Shown piece after piece: positions 19,328 to 27,644 of a DNA stretch of 64,000 bases. The notes under the pieces are model-generated. The model did no database searches. It was given only the letters and a program-made list of their open reading frames with translations, and had not been told where the DNA came from. Origin of the DNA: Bacteroides stercoris ATCC 43183 (GTDB lineage: Bacteria > Bacteroidota > Bacteroidia > Bacteroidales > Bacteroidaceae); the NCBI RefSeq assembly GCF_025147325.1, contig NZ_CP102262.1, positions 1,550,001-1,614,000 on the forward strand, written 5' to 3'. Numbering within the stretch: position 1 is the first letter of the stretch; the number at the start of each line of letters is the position of its first letter. Position numbers and translations under genes: made by a program.

Positions 19328-20461
19328 ATGGAAATTATGAAAATAGGAGATAAAGTGCGCTTCCTCAGTGAAGTAGGTGGCGGTGTTGTAACGGGATTCC
19401 GGGGAAAAGATATAGTGTTGGTGGAAGATGCCGACGGGTTTGACATTCCGATGCCGGTGCGTGAATGTGTGGTGATTGAAACGGATGATTACAATATTCC
19501 TACTCCTGCTTCCAAAGCAGCCAAGAAGAAGGCGGAGGAGCAATCGGCTGCGCGTATGGCTTCGGTAGCCTCGAAGCCGGTATCTTCCGTTTTGGACTCC
19601 GGACGGCAGATAGAGTGTACGGCTAAACCTCAGGTATCTGTTTATCGTCAGCCGGAAATGAAAGGCGGAGATGTGCTGAATGTGTATCTTGCCTTTGTTC
19701 CGGAAGATATCAAGGCGGTAAGCACTACTCCGTTTGAGGCTTATTTGGTGAATGATAGCAATTACTGCATGTATTATACCTATTCGAGTGCGGAGGGCAA
19801 GTCGTGGACTGCCCGTTCTCATGGTTTGATAGAACCGAATACGAAACTCTTGTTAGAGGAATTTGAAAAATCGGAATTGAACGACCGGGAGCGTGTAGCT
19901 GTTCAGTTGGTGGCGTTCAAGGACAACCGCTCTTTCGCTATGAAGCCTGCTGCCAATGTGGAAATCCGCATCGATACGGTGAAATTCTATAAGTTGCATA
20001 CTTTTCAGCCTACCGATTTCTTTGATACTCCAGCATTGGTGTACGATGTAGTGAGGAATGATGCTCCCGCCAGGCAGGTTTATGTGTCGGCTGAGGACTT
20101 ACAGGATGCTCTGATGCAAAAGAAAGCAACAGACGGTCCGTCCAGACCCCGGACTATCGTGAAGCGGGGCGGCAAAAATGAAATCATCGAAATAGACCTG
20201 CATATCGGTGAACTGTTGGATGATACGCGCGGCATGAGTAACAGCGAGATATTGAACTATCAGTTGGATAAATTTCGTGAGGTGATGGAACAGTATAGGA
20301 ATAAGCGTGAACAACGCATAGTCTTTATTCACGGCAAGGGTGACGGTGTGCTTCGTAAAGCGTTGCTGGATGAGCTGAAACGGAAATATCCGACTTGTAA
20401 GACGCAGGATGCTTCCTTTCAGGAGTATGGATTTGGAGCTACTATGGTGACGGTAAAATAA
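19328..20461 (+). CDS. DUF2027 protein with C-terminal Smr domain
   Basis: 377 residues. An N-terminal SH3/KOW-like strand set ([19 protein letters not shown]) is followed by an Ala/Lys-rich linker (about 60-85), a DUF2027 beta domain (about 95-250) and a C-terminal Smr domain, with [11 protein letters not shown] near 298 and the [16 protein letters not shown] motif near 336. Smr domains in MutS2-like proteins nick DNA or RNA; a nuclease role here is inferred. Two starts are possible (19328 or 19337, MKIGDKV); the second has GGAA 5-8 bases upstream. It lies 10 bases before the histidine kinase gene. Confidence 0.85.
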   Translation: MEIMKIGDKVRFLSEVGGGVVTGFRGKDIVLVEDADGFDIPMPVRECVVIETDDYNIPTPASKAAKKKAEEQSAARMASVASKPVSSVLDSGRQIECTAKPQVSVYRQPEMKGGDVLNVYLAFVPEDIKAVSTTPFEAYLVNDSNYCMYYTYSSAEGKSWTARSHGLIEPNTKLLLEEFEKSELNDRERVAVQLVAFKDNRSFAMKPAANVEIRIDTVKFYKLHTFQPTDFFDTPALVYDVVRNDAPARQVYVSAEDLQDALMQKKATDGPSRPRTIVKRGGKNEIIEIDLHIGELLDDTRGMSNSEILNYQLDKFREVMEQYRNKREQRIVFIHGKGDGVLRKALLDELKRKYPTCKTQDASFQEYGFGATMVTVK

Positions 20462-20471
20462 GGTATATGCG

Positions 20472-22502
20472 ATGCAGGTTGGTAAGGAAAACAGGATTCT
20501 TATCTTAATCTTTCTATGTTTGGCAGTGGCATTGCCGGGTGCCTGTACTTATAAAGGCGGCAGTGGCAGAGTTTCTGAAATGCAGGAATTCGATTCTTTT
20601 TTCAGCACTCACAGCGATTCCGTAGTGATGGCGCCGCGCTGGATGAAAGCACAGGCATTGCAGAGAATGGAAAGAACCAAAGATAGTATGGTGCGGTATA
20701 ATTATCTTGCTGTTGCCTTGAAAACCTGTCTGGCTACTTCCGACTTCGACTCCGCACAACTTTTGCTCCGGCAAGTTGAGGCGTTTGCCGGCAGACAGCC
20801 TTTTTCGCATCGGTTGGCCGATTTGCAGTCCGAATGTTTTAATATAAAGGGTAATGTCTATTCGCGAAAAGGCTATATAGATTCTGCCGCGGTCTGCTTC
20901 AAGGAGGCCTATGAAGCAAGATTGAAAGGAACAAAATTCGAGGTGATTCCTGATATCCTGATAAATCTTGCTGATGCTACCAACCATTTGGGCAGGCCGG
21001 ATATGGGTGCTTTTTGGTATAGAAAGGCTCTGCTGATGTGCGATTCGCTGAAGATGCCTTACAGAAAGAAAATCTCTATTTATTACGGATTGTCACAAGG
21101 ATACCTGGCTTTGCGCGATTACGAGCAATGCGACTATTATTCGGAACTTGCGGGCAAGAATTATGCGGATATGTTTCCGGATGAGAAGCATTTCTACCTG
21201 AATAATCGTGGAAACTCTTATTATTACCGGGGAGATTACTCCACGGCAATCGGTTATTTTAGAAAAGTAGTGGAGCTTGTGAAAGATTACCCCGATATGT
21301 CTTGGGCGCTTAATCTGAGCTATCTGAACCTGAGCGACTGCTTTCTGCAACTGAATAAAACCGATTCGGTAGTCAAATACCTGGAGTTATGCCAGCCGTT
21401 CTTTGAAGAACTCGGTTCTACTACTGCTCTTTATTATATTGATACTCAAAAGATAGAACTGGCGTTGCAGTGCAAGGACTTTGCGGAGGCAAGGCGATTG
21501 TTGGCGATGAGTAAGGCTTCGCCGGAAATAGATGCAGACATGATACATATCCGTAACAAGTATTTGCAGCAGTTTTACGAAGAAACCGGCAACTATAGGC
21601 AAGCGTATGATTACTTGAAAGAGAATAAACGTCTGGACGACTCTATTCGCAATGAGCGTATAAGGATGCGTACGGCAGATTTGACATTGCGCTATCAGCA
21701 GGACTCTACCTTAATGGCACATAAAGTGCTGTTCCAGAAACAGGAAAACGAGATGCTGATATTGAGGCAGACCCGTCTCGTGACATTAGCGGTTGCCGTT
21801 ATTGCCCTTTTGATTGCAGCTTTCCTATTTCTTTATAATAGGAAAAAGCGGGATCTGCTGCTTGCCCAAAACCGAAGAACGGTCTCTACACTTCGTCTTG
21901 AGAACATCCGCAACCGCCTGTCTCCTCATTTTATATTCAACGTTCTCAATCAGGAGGTGGTAAACCACAAGGAAGAGGAAAAGCAGGAGTTGGTATCGTT
22001 GGTGAAACTGATGCGTCGAAATCTGGAGCTGGCGGAGCAGTTGTGTGTCACCTTAACCGAAGAACTGGACTTTGTCAAGACGTATATCGACTTGGAGCGC
22101 CGTTCGCTCGGAGCAACTTTCCATCCGGTTATTGAAATAGCCGGAGATGTACTGCCCGAGCAGGTCTGGCTACCTTCCATGATGATACAGATTCCGGTGG
22201 AAAATTCCGTGAAACACGCATTGCGTGGCAAGGAAGGAAAGCGGAATCTGTGGATTGCCGCAGATCGTCGGGAAGGCGGTGTTTGCATCAGGATTACGGA
22301 TAACGGCGGCGGTTACCATCCGGAGAGCCGGAACAGAGGCACTGGTACAGGTATGAAAGTCATCATGCAAACAATCCAGATTTTGAATATGAAAAATCAG
22401 GCTGCAATTGATATATCTGTACATAATGTCACTTTGCCGAGTGGTGAAACCGGCTGTGAAGTAACTTTTTTATTACCGGACAAGTACGATTATAGAATTT
22501 AA
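20472..22502 (+). CDS. TPR-containing LytS-type sensor histidine kinase
   Basis: 676 residues. An N-terminal hydrophobic export segment (about 9-24, followed by Cys25) leads into a TPR-rich periplasmic region (about 60-400). Then come a membrane helix (VTLAVAVIALLIAAFLFLY, about 436-456) and a His_kinase domain whose LSPHFIFN motif gives His486 as the phosphoacceptor. The ATPase part has ITDNGGGYHPESRNRGTGTG. LytS-type kinases pair with LytTR regulators, and one follows after 128 bases. The signal is unknown; TPRs suggest a protein or peptide partner. The residue at -3 of Cys25 is Pro, so lipidation is doubtful. Confidence 0.9.
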   Translation: MQVGKENRILILIFLCLAVALPGACTYKGGSGRVSEMQEFDSFFSTHSDSVVMAPRWMKAQALQRMERTKDSMVRYNYLAVALKTCLATSDFDSAQLLLRQVEAFAGRQPFSHRLADLQSECFNIKGNVYSRKGYIDSAAVCFKEAYEARLKGTKFEVIPDILINLADATNHLGRPDMGAFWYRKALLMCDSLKMPYRKKISIYYGLSQGYLALRDYEQCDYYSELAGKNYADMFPDEKHFYLNNRGNSYYYRGDYSTAIGYFRKVVELVKDYPDMSWALNLSYLNLSDCFLQLNKTDSVVKYLELCQPFFEELGSTTALYYIDTQKIELALQCKDFAEARRLLAMSKASPEIDADMIHIRNKYLQQFYEETGNYRQAYDYLKENKRLDDSIRNERIRMRTADLTLRYQQDSTLMAHKVLFQKQENEMLILRQTRLVTLAVAVIALLIAAFLFLYNRKKRDLLLAQNRRTVSTLRLENIRNRLSPHFIFNVLNQEVVNHKEEEKQELVSLVKLMRRNLELAEQLCVTLTEELDFVKTYIDLERRSLGATFHPVIEIAGDVLPEQVWLPSMMIQIPVENSVKHALRGKEGKRNLWIAADRREGGVCIRITDNGGGYHPESRNRGTGTGMKVIMQTIQILNMKNQAAIDISVHNVTLPSGETGCEVTFLLPDKYDYRI

Positions 22503-22630
22503 GAGTAACCGCTTAGTGGCATTTTTTTTATTGATAGAGCCGGCTGCGGAAGAATAGTTCGTAAATGCCTATTTGCTGTTTTGTATGGAAACGAGAAAAT
22601 ATTTATATTCGCCAGACCAAAACATGGAAT

Positions 22631-23386
22631 ATGGACAAATACAAAGTCGTTATAGTAGATGATGATGACGTAGCTCTTGAAAATTTGAGCTTTGAGTTGT
22701 GGAAAGATGCCCGCTTCTCTTTGGAAGGTACTGCACGGAATGGTAGGAAAGGGAAGAAGCTTATTATGAAAGTGCAACCCGATTTGCTGTTTTTGGATGT
22801 AGAGATGCCGGACATGACGGGGCTGGAACTGTTGCAGGAGATACGCGATTATGTATCGTGGAATATGAGGGTCGTATTTTATACGGCGTACGACAAGTAT
22901 ATGATACAGGCTATTCGGGAAGCGGCATTCGATTATCTGCTGAAACCTTTCGATGAACGGGATTTGAAAGAGATTCTGACACGCTTTACCCAACAGGTTG
23001 AAACCACCGGGCAGCGGGTATCGTTTCCGGTAGGAAATCCCATGCATACCGGACAGACTTTCATCGTTTTTACTCCAACTAATGATATGCGTGCGTTGCG
23101 CCCTGCCGAGATAGGATTTTTCCGTTATTGTTCCGAACGCAAACAGTGGGAGGTCGTGCTGAATGACCAGTTGCCTCTGGCTTTGCGCCGCGGTATGACT
23201 GCCGAACAGATTACATCGTTCTCTCCGTGTTTTGTGCAGATACATCAATCGTATATTATCAATATAGATTATCTGATGCTCATACGGGATAACAGGTGTG
23301 TGCTATACCCGCCTTTTGATAAAATTACGGAGTTACTTGTCTCGAAGAAATTTAAGAAGGAATTGCAAGAACGTTTCTGTTTGTGA
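22631..23386 (+). CDS. LytTR-type response regulator
   Basis: 251 residues from the ATG that begins MDKYKVVIVDDDD; an upstream in-frame extension from 22565 has no family resemblance. The receiver domain (1-120) has the acidic cluster at 10-13 and phosphoacceptor Asp56 in LLFLDVEMPDMTG, with the Lys of LLKPFD near 104. A LytTR DNA-binding domain fills about 150-250 (FVQIHQSYIINIDYL). It is the natural partner of the preceding kinase. Its target genes cannot be read from here. Confidence 0.93.
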   Translation: MDKYKVVIVDDDDVALENLSFELWKDARFSLEGTARNGRKGKKLIMKVQPDLLFLDVEMPDMTGLELLQEIRDYVSWNMRVVFYTAYDKYMIQAIREAAFDYLLKPFDERDLKEILTRFTQQVETTGQRVSFPVGNPMHTGQTFIVFTPTNDMRALRPAEIGFFRYCSERKQWEVVLNDQLPLALRRGMTAEQITSFSPCFVQIHQSYIINIDYLMLIRDNRCVLYPPFDKITELLVSKKFKKELQERFCL

Positions 23387-23446
23387 AAGCAGGCTGATGA
23401 TTGGTATGTGAAGTTGAATGTCCATTACTCTAACAATGTTGACAAA

Positions 23447-23490
23447 CAGAAAAAAGGATACCGGGGACATTTGCCGGTATCCTTTTTCTG
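23447..23490. terminator. Bidirectional terminator after the LytTR gene
   Basis: A 17-18 bp stem (23447-23464 with 23474-23490) has a 9-base loop. A-rich and T-rich ends on the two sides let it work for the rightward two-component run and for the leftward small secreted-protein gene. Confidence 0.85.
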
Positions 23491-23527
23491 TTTTATATGT
23501 TTTCCGTACCTATGCCGGAAATACATG

Positions 23528-23881
23528 TTACTTTACTTCAATGCCTTTGTTCTGCAGTGTAACGTTCAAAACTTTTGCATAGTCGGAATATTGCTTTTCA
23601 TCCAAAGTTCTTTTCATTAATTTCAGATTACCGTAAATAGCGTTACGTAGCAACTTTTCCTGATTTTTCTTTGAGTTTGTGGCACGTGACATCTGCTCGT
23701 TAAAGTATTCGCAAATGTTGGTAACCTCTTTTTGCTGGTTAGCGGACAATTTCAAATATTTGCTCAGCTTGCTTACATTGATGTTACCTTCCCAACTTGC
23801 AGTTGTTGGCTGGTTTCCTGCTGCGAATGTGCTGGCAGACAGACATACGGCTGCCACTAATGTTAATCCAAAACGTTTCAT
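23528..23881 (-). CDS. Small secreted protein of unknown function
   Basis: 117 residues with a clear signal peptide (MKRFGLTLVAAVCLSASTFAA, cleavage near residue 21). The mature part is about 96 residues, mostly charged helix: LSKYLKLSANQQKEVTNICE, then MKRTLDEKQYSDYAKVLNVT. The helical repeat of Leu/Gln/Glu and the LDEKQYxxYxKVL ending recall Spy/CpxP-like periplasmic proteins, but no LTxxQ signature is strong enough to name it. It has its own promoter and a terminator on its 3' side, so it appears to be a single-gene unit. Confidence 0.7.
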   Translation of the reverse strand: MKRFGLTLVAAVCLSASTFAAGNQPTTASWEGNINVSKLSKYLKLSANQQKEVTNICEYFNEQMSRATNSKKNQEKLLRNAIYGNLKLMKRTLDEKQYSDYAKVLNVTLQNKGIEVK

Positions 23882-24206
23882 AATACCTACTTTTTTAATT
23901 GTTATACCTAAAAACTAATCTAATAAAAATCTAATACCTACTGAAAACAGTCGTAAGCGTCTAGCTTTTCTTTTTACCTATGCAAATGTATGATTATGTT
24001 TTATAACACAAAAATGAAAATAAAGAAAAGTGCAGGTTTTACCTTCATTTCTTGATTTATATCAATTGGTGATTGTGAAAATGCACAAAAACAGTTCTGT
24101 TTTGTAATGCAAATGTAATATTAAAGGGTATTATGTGTTAATGTGATAGAGAATATGCATTATAAGTATACAAAAAGAAATGCTTGTAGAATGGAGTGGA
24201 ACGCTT
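23882..24206. other. 325-base intergenic region
   Basis: A/T-rich region between the small secreted-protein gene and the displaced hemW end. It holds the promoter at 23983-24012 and most of the terminator at 24184-24220. I see no ORF or RNA gene in the rest. Confidence 0.6.
23983..24012 (-). promoter_or_regulatory. Bacteroides promoter for the small secreted-protein gene
   Basis: On the minus strand TTTG (24009-24012), an 18-base spacer and TACATTTG (23983-23990) match the -33/-7 consensus. The expected 5' UTR is about 95 bases. Confidence 0.65.
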
Positions 24207-24220
24207 TCATTCTTCTACAA
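24184..24220 (-). terminator. Terminator beyond the distal hemW 3'-end copy
   Basis: On the minus strand TTGTAG and GAATG (separated by a 2-base bulge) pair with CATTC and CTACAA to give an 11-bp stem with a 14-base loop, followed by GCATTTCTTTTTG. The left arm lies inside the last codons of the hemW-like tail, so the sequence is shared between coding end and terminator. The hemW gene itself at 25864 has no comparable hairpin after its stop. This suggests the terminator originally belonged to hemW. Confidence 0.65.
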
Positions 24221-24545
24221 ACATTAAATCGCTGATAATGCCATCCGATACAAAAATCCCTTTACGGCTAAGACAGAGACGGTTGTTGTCGTATATTTCC
24301 AGATTTCCGCAGTCCAGATGCGGATATGATGTTTCCTTTAATTGGTTTATTTGCAGATTTGACTTGAAAACTTGTAATGTATCCGCAGTAATCTTTGTTG
24401 GCATTTTATATATTACAGTTTTTGCCAAAGCTTGATTTACATCTTTGATTATATTCTCTTTTGCTTCTGCATAATTGTTGTATCCAAGGAACAATGCAGG
24501 AAACATCAAAGAGAAAAATACTATGATTGCTGTTATTGGTTTCAT
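24207..24545 (-). pseudogene. Chimera: truncated membrane-protein gene fused in frame to a hemW 3'-end copy
   Basis: 112 residues from the ATG at 24545 (the longer frame to 24623 runs into the DUF1016 gene). The first ~74 residues begin with a hydrophobic segment (ITAIIVFFSLMFPALFLGY) and a soluble stretch ending in LQINQLKETSY. I do not recognise a named family, though it reads like the start of a larger Bacteroides membrane protein. From PHLDCGNLEIYDNN onward the sequence is identical to the end of HemW, except that the last codon is Glu and not Ser. The junction coincides with the edge of the 112-bp direct repeat, so this is a recombination product. It could still be translated. Confidence 0.75.
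24213..24324. repeat. Direct repeat copy A of the hemW 3' end (112 bp)
   Basis: Identical over 112 bases to 25870-25981, same orientation. The flanks diverge at once on both sides (24212 C against T; 24325 T against C). This copy is followed by the terminator hairpin. Confidence 0.95.
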
Positions 24546-24582
24546 ATCTATTATTTGTTGTGGATAGGATGTCTCAAATTGC

Positions 24583-25701
24583 TCACTGATTATCAGATGC
24601 CAATTCTTTCTCGATTTCTTCAATAGTAGGCAAACTACCTCGGAAGTCTTTCGGTAAGGCGTGCCCTAATTCATAATCAGAGATTCCGATAGGCTTCTGA
24701 ATATCACGCAAGGCATATTCAGCCTTGATACGGTCTTTGCTCTTGCAAAGCAACAATCCAATCGTTCGGTTATCTCCCTCTCGACAAAGAATATCATCCA
24801 CGGCAGAACAATAAAAATTCAATTTGCCGATATATTCCGGCATGAACTCCGTATCTTTCAATTCAATCACTAAATATCTGTGCAGGAATGCATTATACAT
24901 TAATATATCGATGTAATAATCATCGCCCGACACCTCTATGTGATATTGCCGCCCCATGAAGGCGAATCCAGCTCCCATTTCTACGAGAAATTTTTCTACA
25001 TGCTTCACCAAGCCGATTTCCACATCACGCTCATTGTATTGGTCGGTGAAAGTCAGCATATCGAATATATACGGGTCTTTGAGCATGGACTTCACATCGT
25101 TTGCTTCCGGTGCTGGGAGGGTTTCAGTGAAGTTGTTTGCTAACGCTCCGTGCTTGCCGTAGTCGTCAAGTTTGATGGCTTCTTGCAGATAACGTGTATT
25201 CCAATGCGATGTAATGCTCTGAATCATGTACCAATAACGTGCCCGAATGTCCTTGACCTGTTGTAAGAGAATAAGATTATGCGTCCATCCCAAATGCTTT
25301 ATGGGGAGGGTGAAATTATATTTTTCTAATTGCGCAATCAGTGATTGCGTAATTGGAGAAACTGCTCCTTTCACCATTGTAAGTTCCTGATTATATTCGT
25401 TGAAGAACTGTATCATGCACTGCATATTGCGTACAGAAAAGCCCTTTATCTCGGAATAATCATTCTTCAAATCCACAGCCAACCGTTGTAAGGTTTTCTT
25501 GCCCCAACCGTCTGCATCTTGGCTTTGCTGTAACATTTCGCCAACATCCCAATACATCCGAAGCATTTCTTCGTTGGCGGCATAAATTATCCGTTGCTGG
25601 GCAATCAGTACCCGTTGCTTGATTTTGCGAAGCAATGCCGCATAGCCACGGAAGTTATCCGTCAAGTTATCAACCGTTTGTATCTTTGTGTTCTTAGCCA
25701 T
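24583..25701 (-). CDS. DUF1016/YhcG-type PDDEXK nuclease
   Basis: 372 residues. The N-terminal DUF1016_N helical domain (about 15-165) contains YWDVGEMLQ (50-58), GWGKKTLQRLAVDLK and GFSVRNMQCM. The C-terminal PDDEXK nuclease domain has Asp265 in DYYIDILMYN and the Glu280-x-Lys282 pair in LVIELKDTEF. Members are often found in mobile elements and next to restriction or defence genes; the target of this one is unknown. It is the only intact gene in the insertion, and a -7 element precedes it. A short segment at about 108-135 (MVKGAVSPITQSLIAQ) may be a variable insert. Confidence 0.88.
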   Translation of the reverse strand: MAKNTKIQTVDNLTDNFRGYAALLRKIKQRVLIAQQRIIYAANEEMLRMYWDVGEMLQQSQDADGWGKKTLQRLAVDLKNDYSEIKGFSVRNMQCMIQFFNEYNQELTMVKGAVSPITQSLIAQLEKYNFTLPIKHLGWTHNLILLQQVKDIRARYWYMIQSITSHWNTRYLQEAIKLDDYGKHGALANNFTETLPAPEANDVKSMLKDPYIFDMLTFTDQYNERDVEIGLVKHVEKFLVEMGAGFAFMGRQYHIEVSGDDYYIDILMYNAFLHRYLVIELKDTEFMPEYIGKLNFYCSAVDDILCREGDNRTIGLLLCKSKDRIKAEYALRDIQKPIGISDYELGHALPKDFRGSLPTIEEIEKELASDNQ

Positions 25702-25721
25702 ACTTTTCTTTAATTCGTTTA

Positions 25722-25729
25722 CAAAGTTA
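25722..25729 (-). promoter_or_regulatory. Candidate promoter for the DUF1016 gene
   Basis: TAACTTTG on the minus strand 20 bases upstream of the start codon, with TTTG 22 bases further upstream (25752-25755). The gene may therefore be expressed without hemW read-through. Confidence 0.5.
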
Positions 25730-25863
25730 CTATATTTATTCAGTTGTGCATCAAATCCTTACGATTATAACTGATTACATTTACTCAATTATTATCTTCT
25801 CATCGAAAGCCCTTTCTGCTGTTCCTTTTGAAGAGCTATTTCACTCAGTTGAAAAAGTATACT

Positions 25864-27000
25864 TTAGCTTTCTACAAACATTAAATCGCTGATAATGCCA
25901 TCCGATACAAAAATCCCTTTACGGCTAAGACAGAGACGGTTGTTGTCGTATATTTCCAGATTTCCGCAGTCCAGATGCGGACGTGCCATATCGAAGCAGT
26001 ATTGCCACAGTTCTTTGCCGAATTTCTGTTCTATATCATTCAGGGGCACTCCCCAACGGGTACGAATGGAAGTCATGATGCATTCGTTATAGCAGGTGGT
26101 CCGGTCCAAATGCTCCTGTTCGGACAAGCGTTGATTGTTTTCGATGGCATGTATGTATTTTTCCAGGGAAGCCACATTCCATTCGCGGGTATCCGTATTG
26201 AATGAATGTGCCGAAGGGCCACAGCCCAAGTAAGGAATTCCTTTCCAGTAAGATGTATTGTGGCGGGAATACATGTCCGAACGGCAGAAATTGGATATCT
26301 CGTAGTGCTCGTAGCCGGCACTGCCAAGCGTATCTATCAGGGTGGAGAAGAATCGGACGCTGCTTTCTTCGTCTACTTCGCGGATACGGTGCGCTTGCAG
26401 CAGCTCGTAAATGCGAGTGCCTTCTTCGTATGTCAGGTGGTAAGCGGAGATGTGCTCTACGTTGAGGCTGACGGCTTGTTGTAAATCACGTTTCCAGCGT
26501 TCATCCGTTTCGCCGGGCAGTCCGTAGATAAGGTCGATGCTTATGTTGTTGAAGCCTGCATGGCGGCAGTGCTTTACGGCATTGACGGCTTGTGCTGCAT
26601 TATGGCGGCGGTTTAGCAGTTTCAGAGTGGAATCGTCGAAAGTCTGTATCCCCATACTGATGCGGTTGAAAGGCAAATTTTGCAGCATGGCGGCATAGGC
26701 TTCGGTCAAGTCGTCGGGATTAGCTTCGAGGGTAATCTCCCGGCAGTGTTCCATTCCATAGTATTTCCGGATGGTTTCAAATACTTCGCGGAAATCCTCT
26801 TCGGCAAGCTGTGAGGGGGTTCCACCACCGAAGTAAATCGTTTCGACTGGCTCTCCCCTCAGATATTCTTTCCGCATCTGCAACTCCTTGCACAACGCAT
26901 GGATATAGCGGCTTTTCAGTTCGCTGCGGGTGGTGGAGTAGAAATCGCAATAGATGCAGCGTGTCTTGCAAAAGGGAATATGGATGTAGATGCCTGCCAT
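25864..27000 (-). CDS. hemW: HemW-type radical SAM heme chaperone
   Basis: 378 residues, full length. The radical SAM cluster motif is C11-x3-C15-x2-C18 (FCKTRCIYCDFYS), followed by YFGGGTPSQL, ITLEANPDD, GIQTFDD and SIDLIYGLPGE, all usual for the HemN-like HemW branch. HemW binds heme and delivers it to respiratory proteins; it lacks coproporphyrinogen dehydrogenase activity in studied members. The last 37 codons lie in the 112-bp direct repeat. The final residues are FVES, whereas the distal copy ends FVEE. No terminator hairpin follows its stop. Confidence 0.93.
   Translation of the reverse strand: MAGIYIHIPFCKTRCIYCDFYSTTRSELKSRYIHALCKELQMRKEYLRGEPVETIYFGGGTPSQLAEEDFREVFETIRKYYGMEHCREITLEANPDDLTEAYAAMLQNLPFNRISMGIQTFDDSTLKLLNRRHNAAQAVNAVKHCRHAGFNNISIDLIYGLPGETDERWKRDLQQAVSLNVEHISAYHLTYEEGTRIYELLQAHRIREVDEESSVRFFSTLIDTLGSAGYEHYEISNFCRSDMYSRHNTSYWKGIPYLGCGPSAHSFNTDTREWNVASLEKYIHAIENNQRLSEQEHLDRTTCYNECIMTSIRTRWGVPLNDIEQKFGKELWQYCFDMARPHLDCGNLEIYDNNRLCLSRKGIFVSDGIISDLMFVES
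25870..25981. repeat. Direct repeat copy B of the hemW 3' end (112 bp)
   Basis: Perfect match to 24213-24324, forming the actual end of the intact hemW gene. Sequence downstream of it is unrelated to that downstream of copy A. Confidence 0.95.
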
Positions 27001-27203
27001 GAGCCTGTAAATTGGTTGGGGTGCAAATATACGATATTTTCTGTTTGTAGATTGAGTGGTTCTTCATCTTTACTTGTATTTAATATTAAAATGGATATTG
27101 AAATGCGGAAGGACTGCCGTATGGAAGCCGTTCTTCTTGGGCTTAGGTCAGCAATATATACATTATCAATATTACTGTTTCAATACTGTTTGATAACTTT
27201 TTT

Positions 27204-27266
27204 GTCATCACTTGGCATGGATTACTCTCTATCCCTCTGTGGAAAGGGGATAGAGTGAGTGATGAC
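27204..27266. other. Nested inverted repeats
   Basis: An outer pair GTCATCACT (27204-27212) with AGTGATGAC (27258-27266) encloses CTCTATCCC (27227-27235) paired with GGGATAGAG (27247-27255). The motif TGATGAC or its complement recurs five times between 27204 and 27303, counting TGACGAC variants. It may be the folded part of a small RNA or a relic of an element end. Confidence 0.5.
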
Positions 27267-27277
27267 AACTGTGACGA

Positions 27278-27312
27278 CAGTGATGACAATCTATTTGTCG
27301 TCACTGTTTTTT
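27278..27312 (+). terminator. Strong intrinsic terminator without an upstream gene
   Basis: A 12-bp stem (27278-27289 with 27295-27306, one G-U pair), a 5-base loop and six T in a row. It is oriented rightward, yet no rightward protein gene lies between hemW and this point. Confidence 0.75.
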
Positions 27313-27494
27313 GCGGTATATTCTCCGTTTTTATATGCTAATTACCTTATAATCAATATTGAAAGTAGTGTATAATGAATTGCGTTAATATCGGTTAAAA
27401 CATTGCATTTTCTTTATCATAGCCGCAAATATGGTATAGTGTACACGCTTTTCCTATTATGCAATAGGTAAATTAGAGCGACTTTCTTCGGCAA

Positions 27495-27563
27495 ATGATG
27501 AAAAAAGCTTTTTGCTTTAAGTTGTTATTCCTTGTTGTTTTTGTGATTTTGATAGATGTATAA
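27495..27563 (+). CDS. Hydrophobic mini-ORF, 22 codons
   Basis: Two ATG codons in a row begin MMKKAFCFKLLFLVVFVILI, a charged start followed by a single hydrophobic segment, then Asp-Val-stop. It could be a short membrane peptide, such as a type I toxin, or the leftover signal sequence of a deleted exported protein. No promoter or family match supports it strongly. Confidence 0.25.
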   Translation: MMKKAFCFKLLFLVVFVILIDV

Positions 27564-27600
27564 TGTAGTAAACCTACATATATAACTTCGTTTTCCAATT

Positions 27601-27644
27601 GCGGGCTCTACGGTTGCCAGTTGCAGGCTCTGCGGTTGCCAGTT
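27601..27644. repeat. Two-copy 22-bp tandem repeat with flanking CCAATTGCGG repeats
   Basis: Copies at 27601-27622 and 27623-27644 differ at 2 of 22 bases and are clearly more G/C-rich than the surrounding DNA. CCAATTGCGG occurs at both edges (27595-27604 and 27661-27670). It may be a dispersed intergenic repeat. Confidence 0.7.

Larger units (their letters stand above)
24213..25981 (-). mobile_element. Inserted segment at the hemW 3' end, bounded by 112-bp direct repeats
   Basis: The two 112-bp copies of the hemW end are 1657 bases apart, start to start. Between them are a DUF1016 nuclease gene and a truncated membrane-protein gene, both on the hemW strand. Elements that integrate into the 3' end of a gene restore that end with their own copy and push the original end to the far side, and this layout fits that. 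No integrase or transposase gene is inside, so it would be a defective or passively moved element. Unequal homologous recombination is an alternative. Confidence 0.55.

Noticed and set aside
20472..20600. Lipoprotein reading of the TPR histidine kinase N-terminus (Cys25)
   Set aside because: The residue at -3 is Pro, which does not fit a lipobox. A plain membrane anchor or signal peptide is more likely.
26899..27258. A 119-codon plus-strand ORF running from within hemW into the intergenic region
   Set aside because: The first part is antisense to hemW, and no family or promoter supports it. The orphan terminator at 27278 does follow it, so a transcript is possible, but a protein is not supported.
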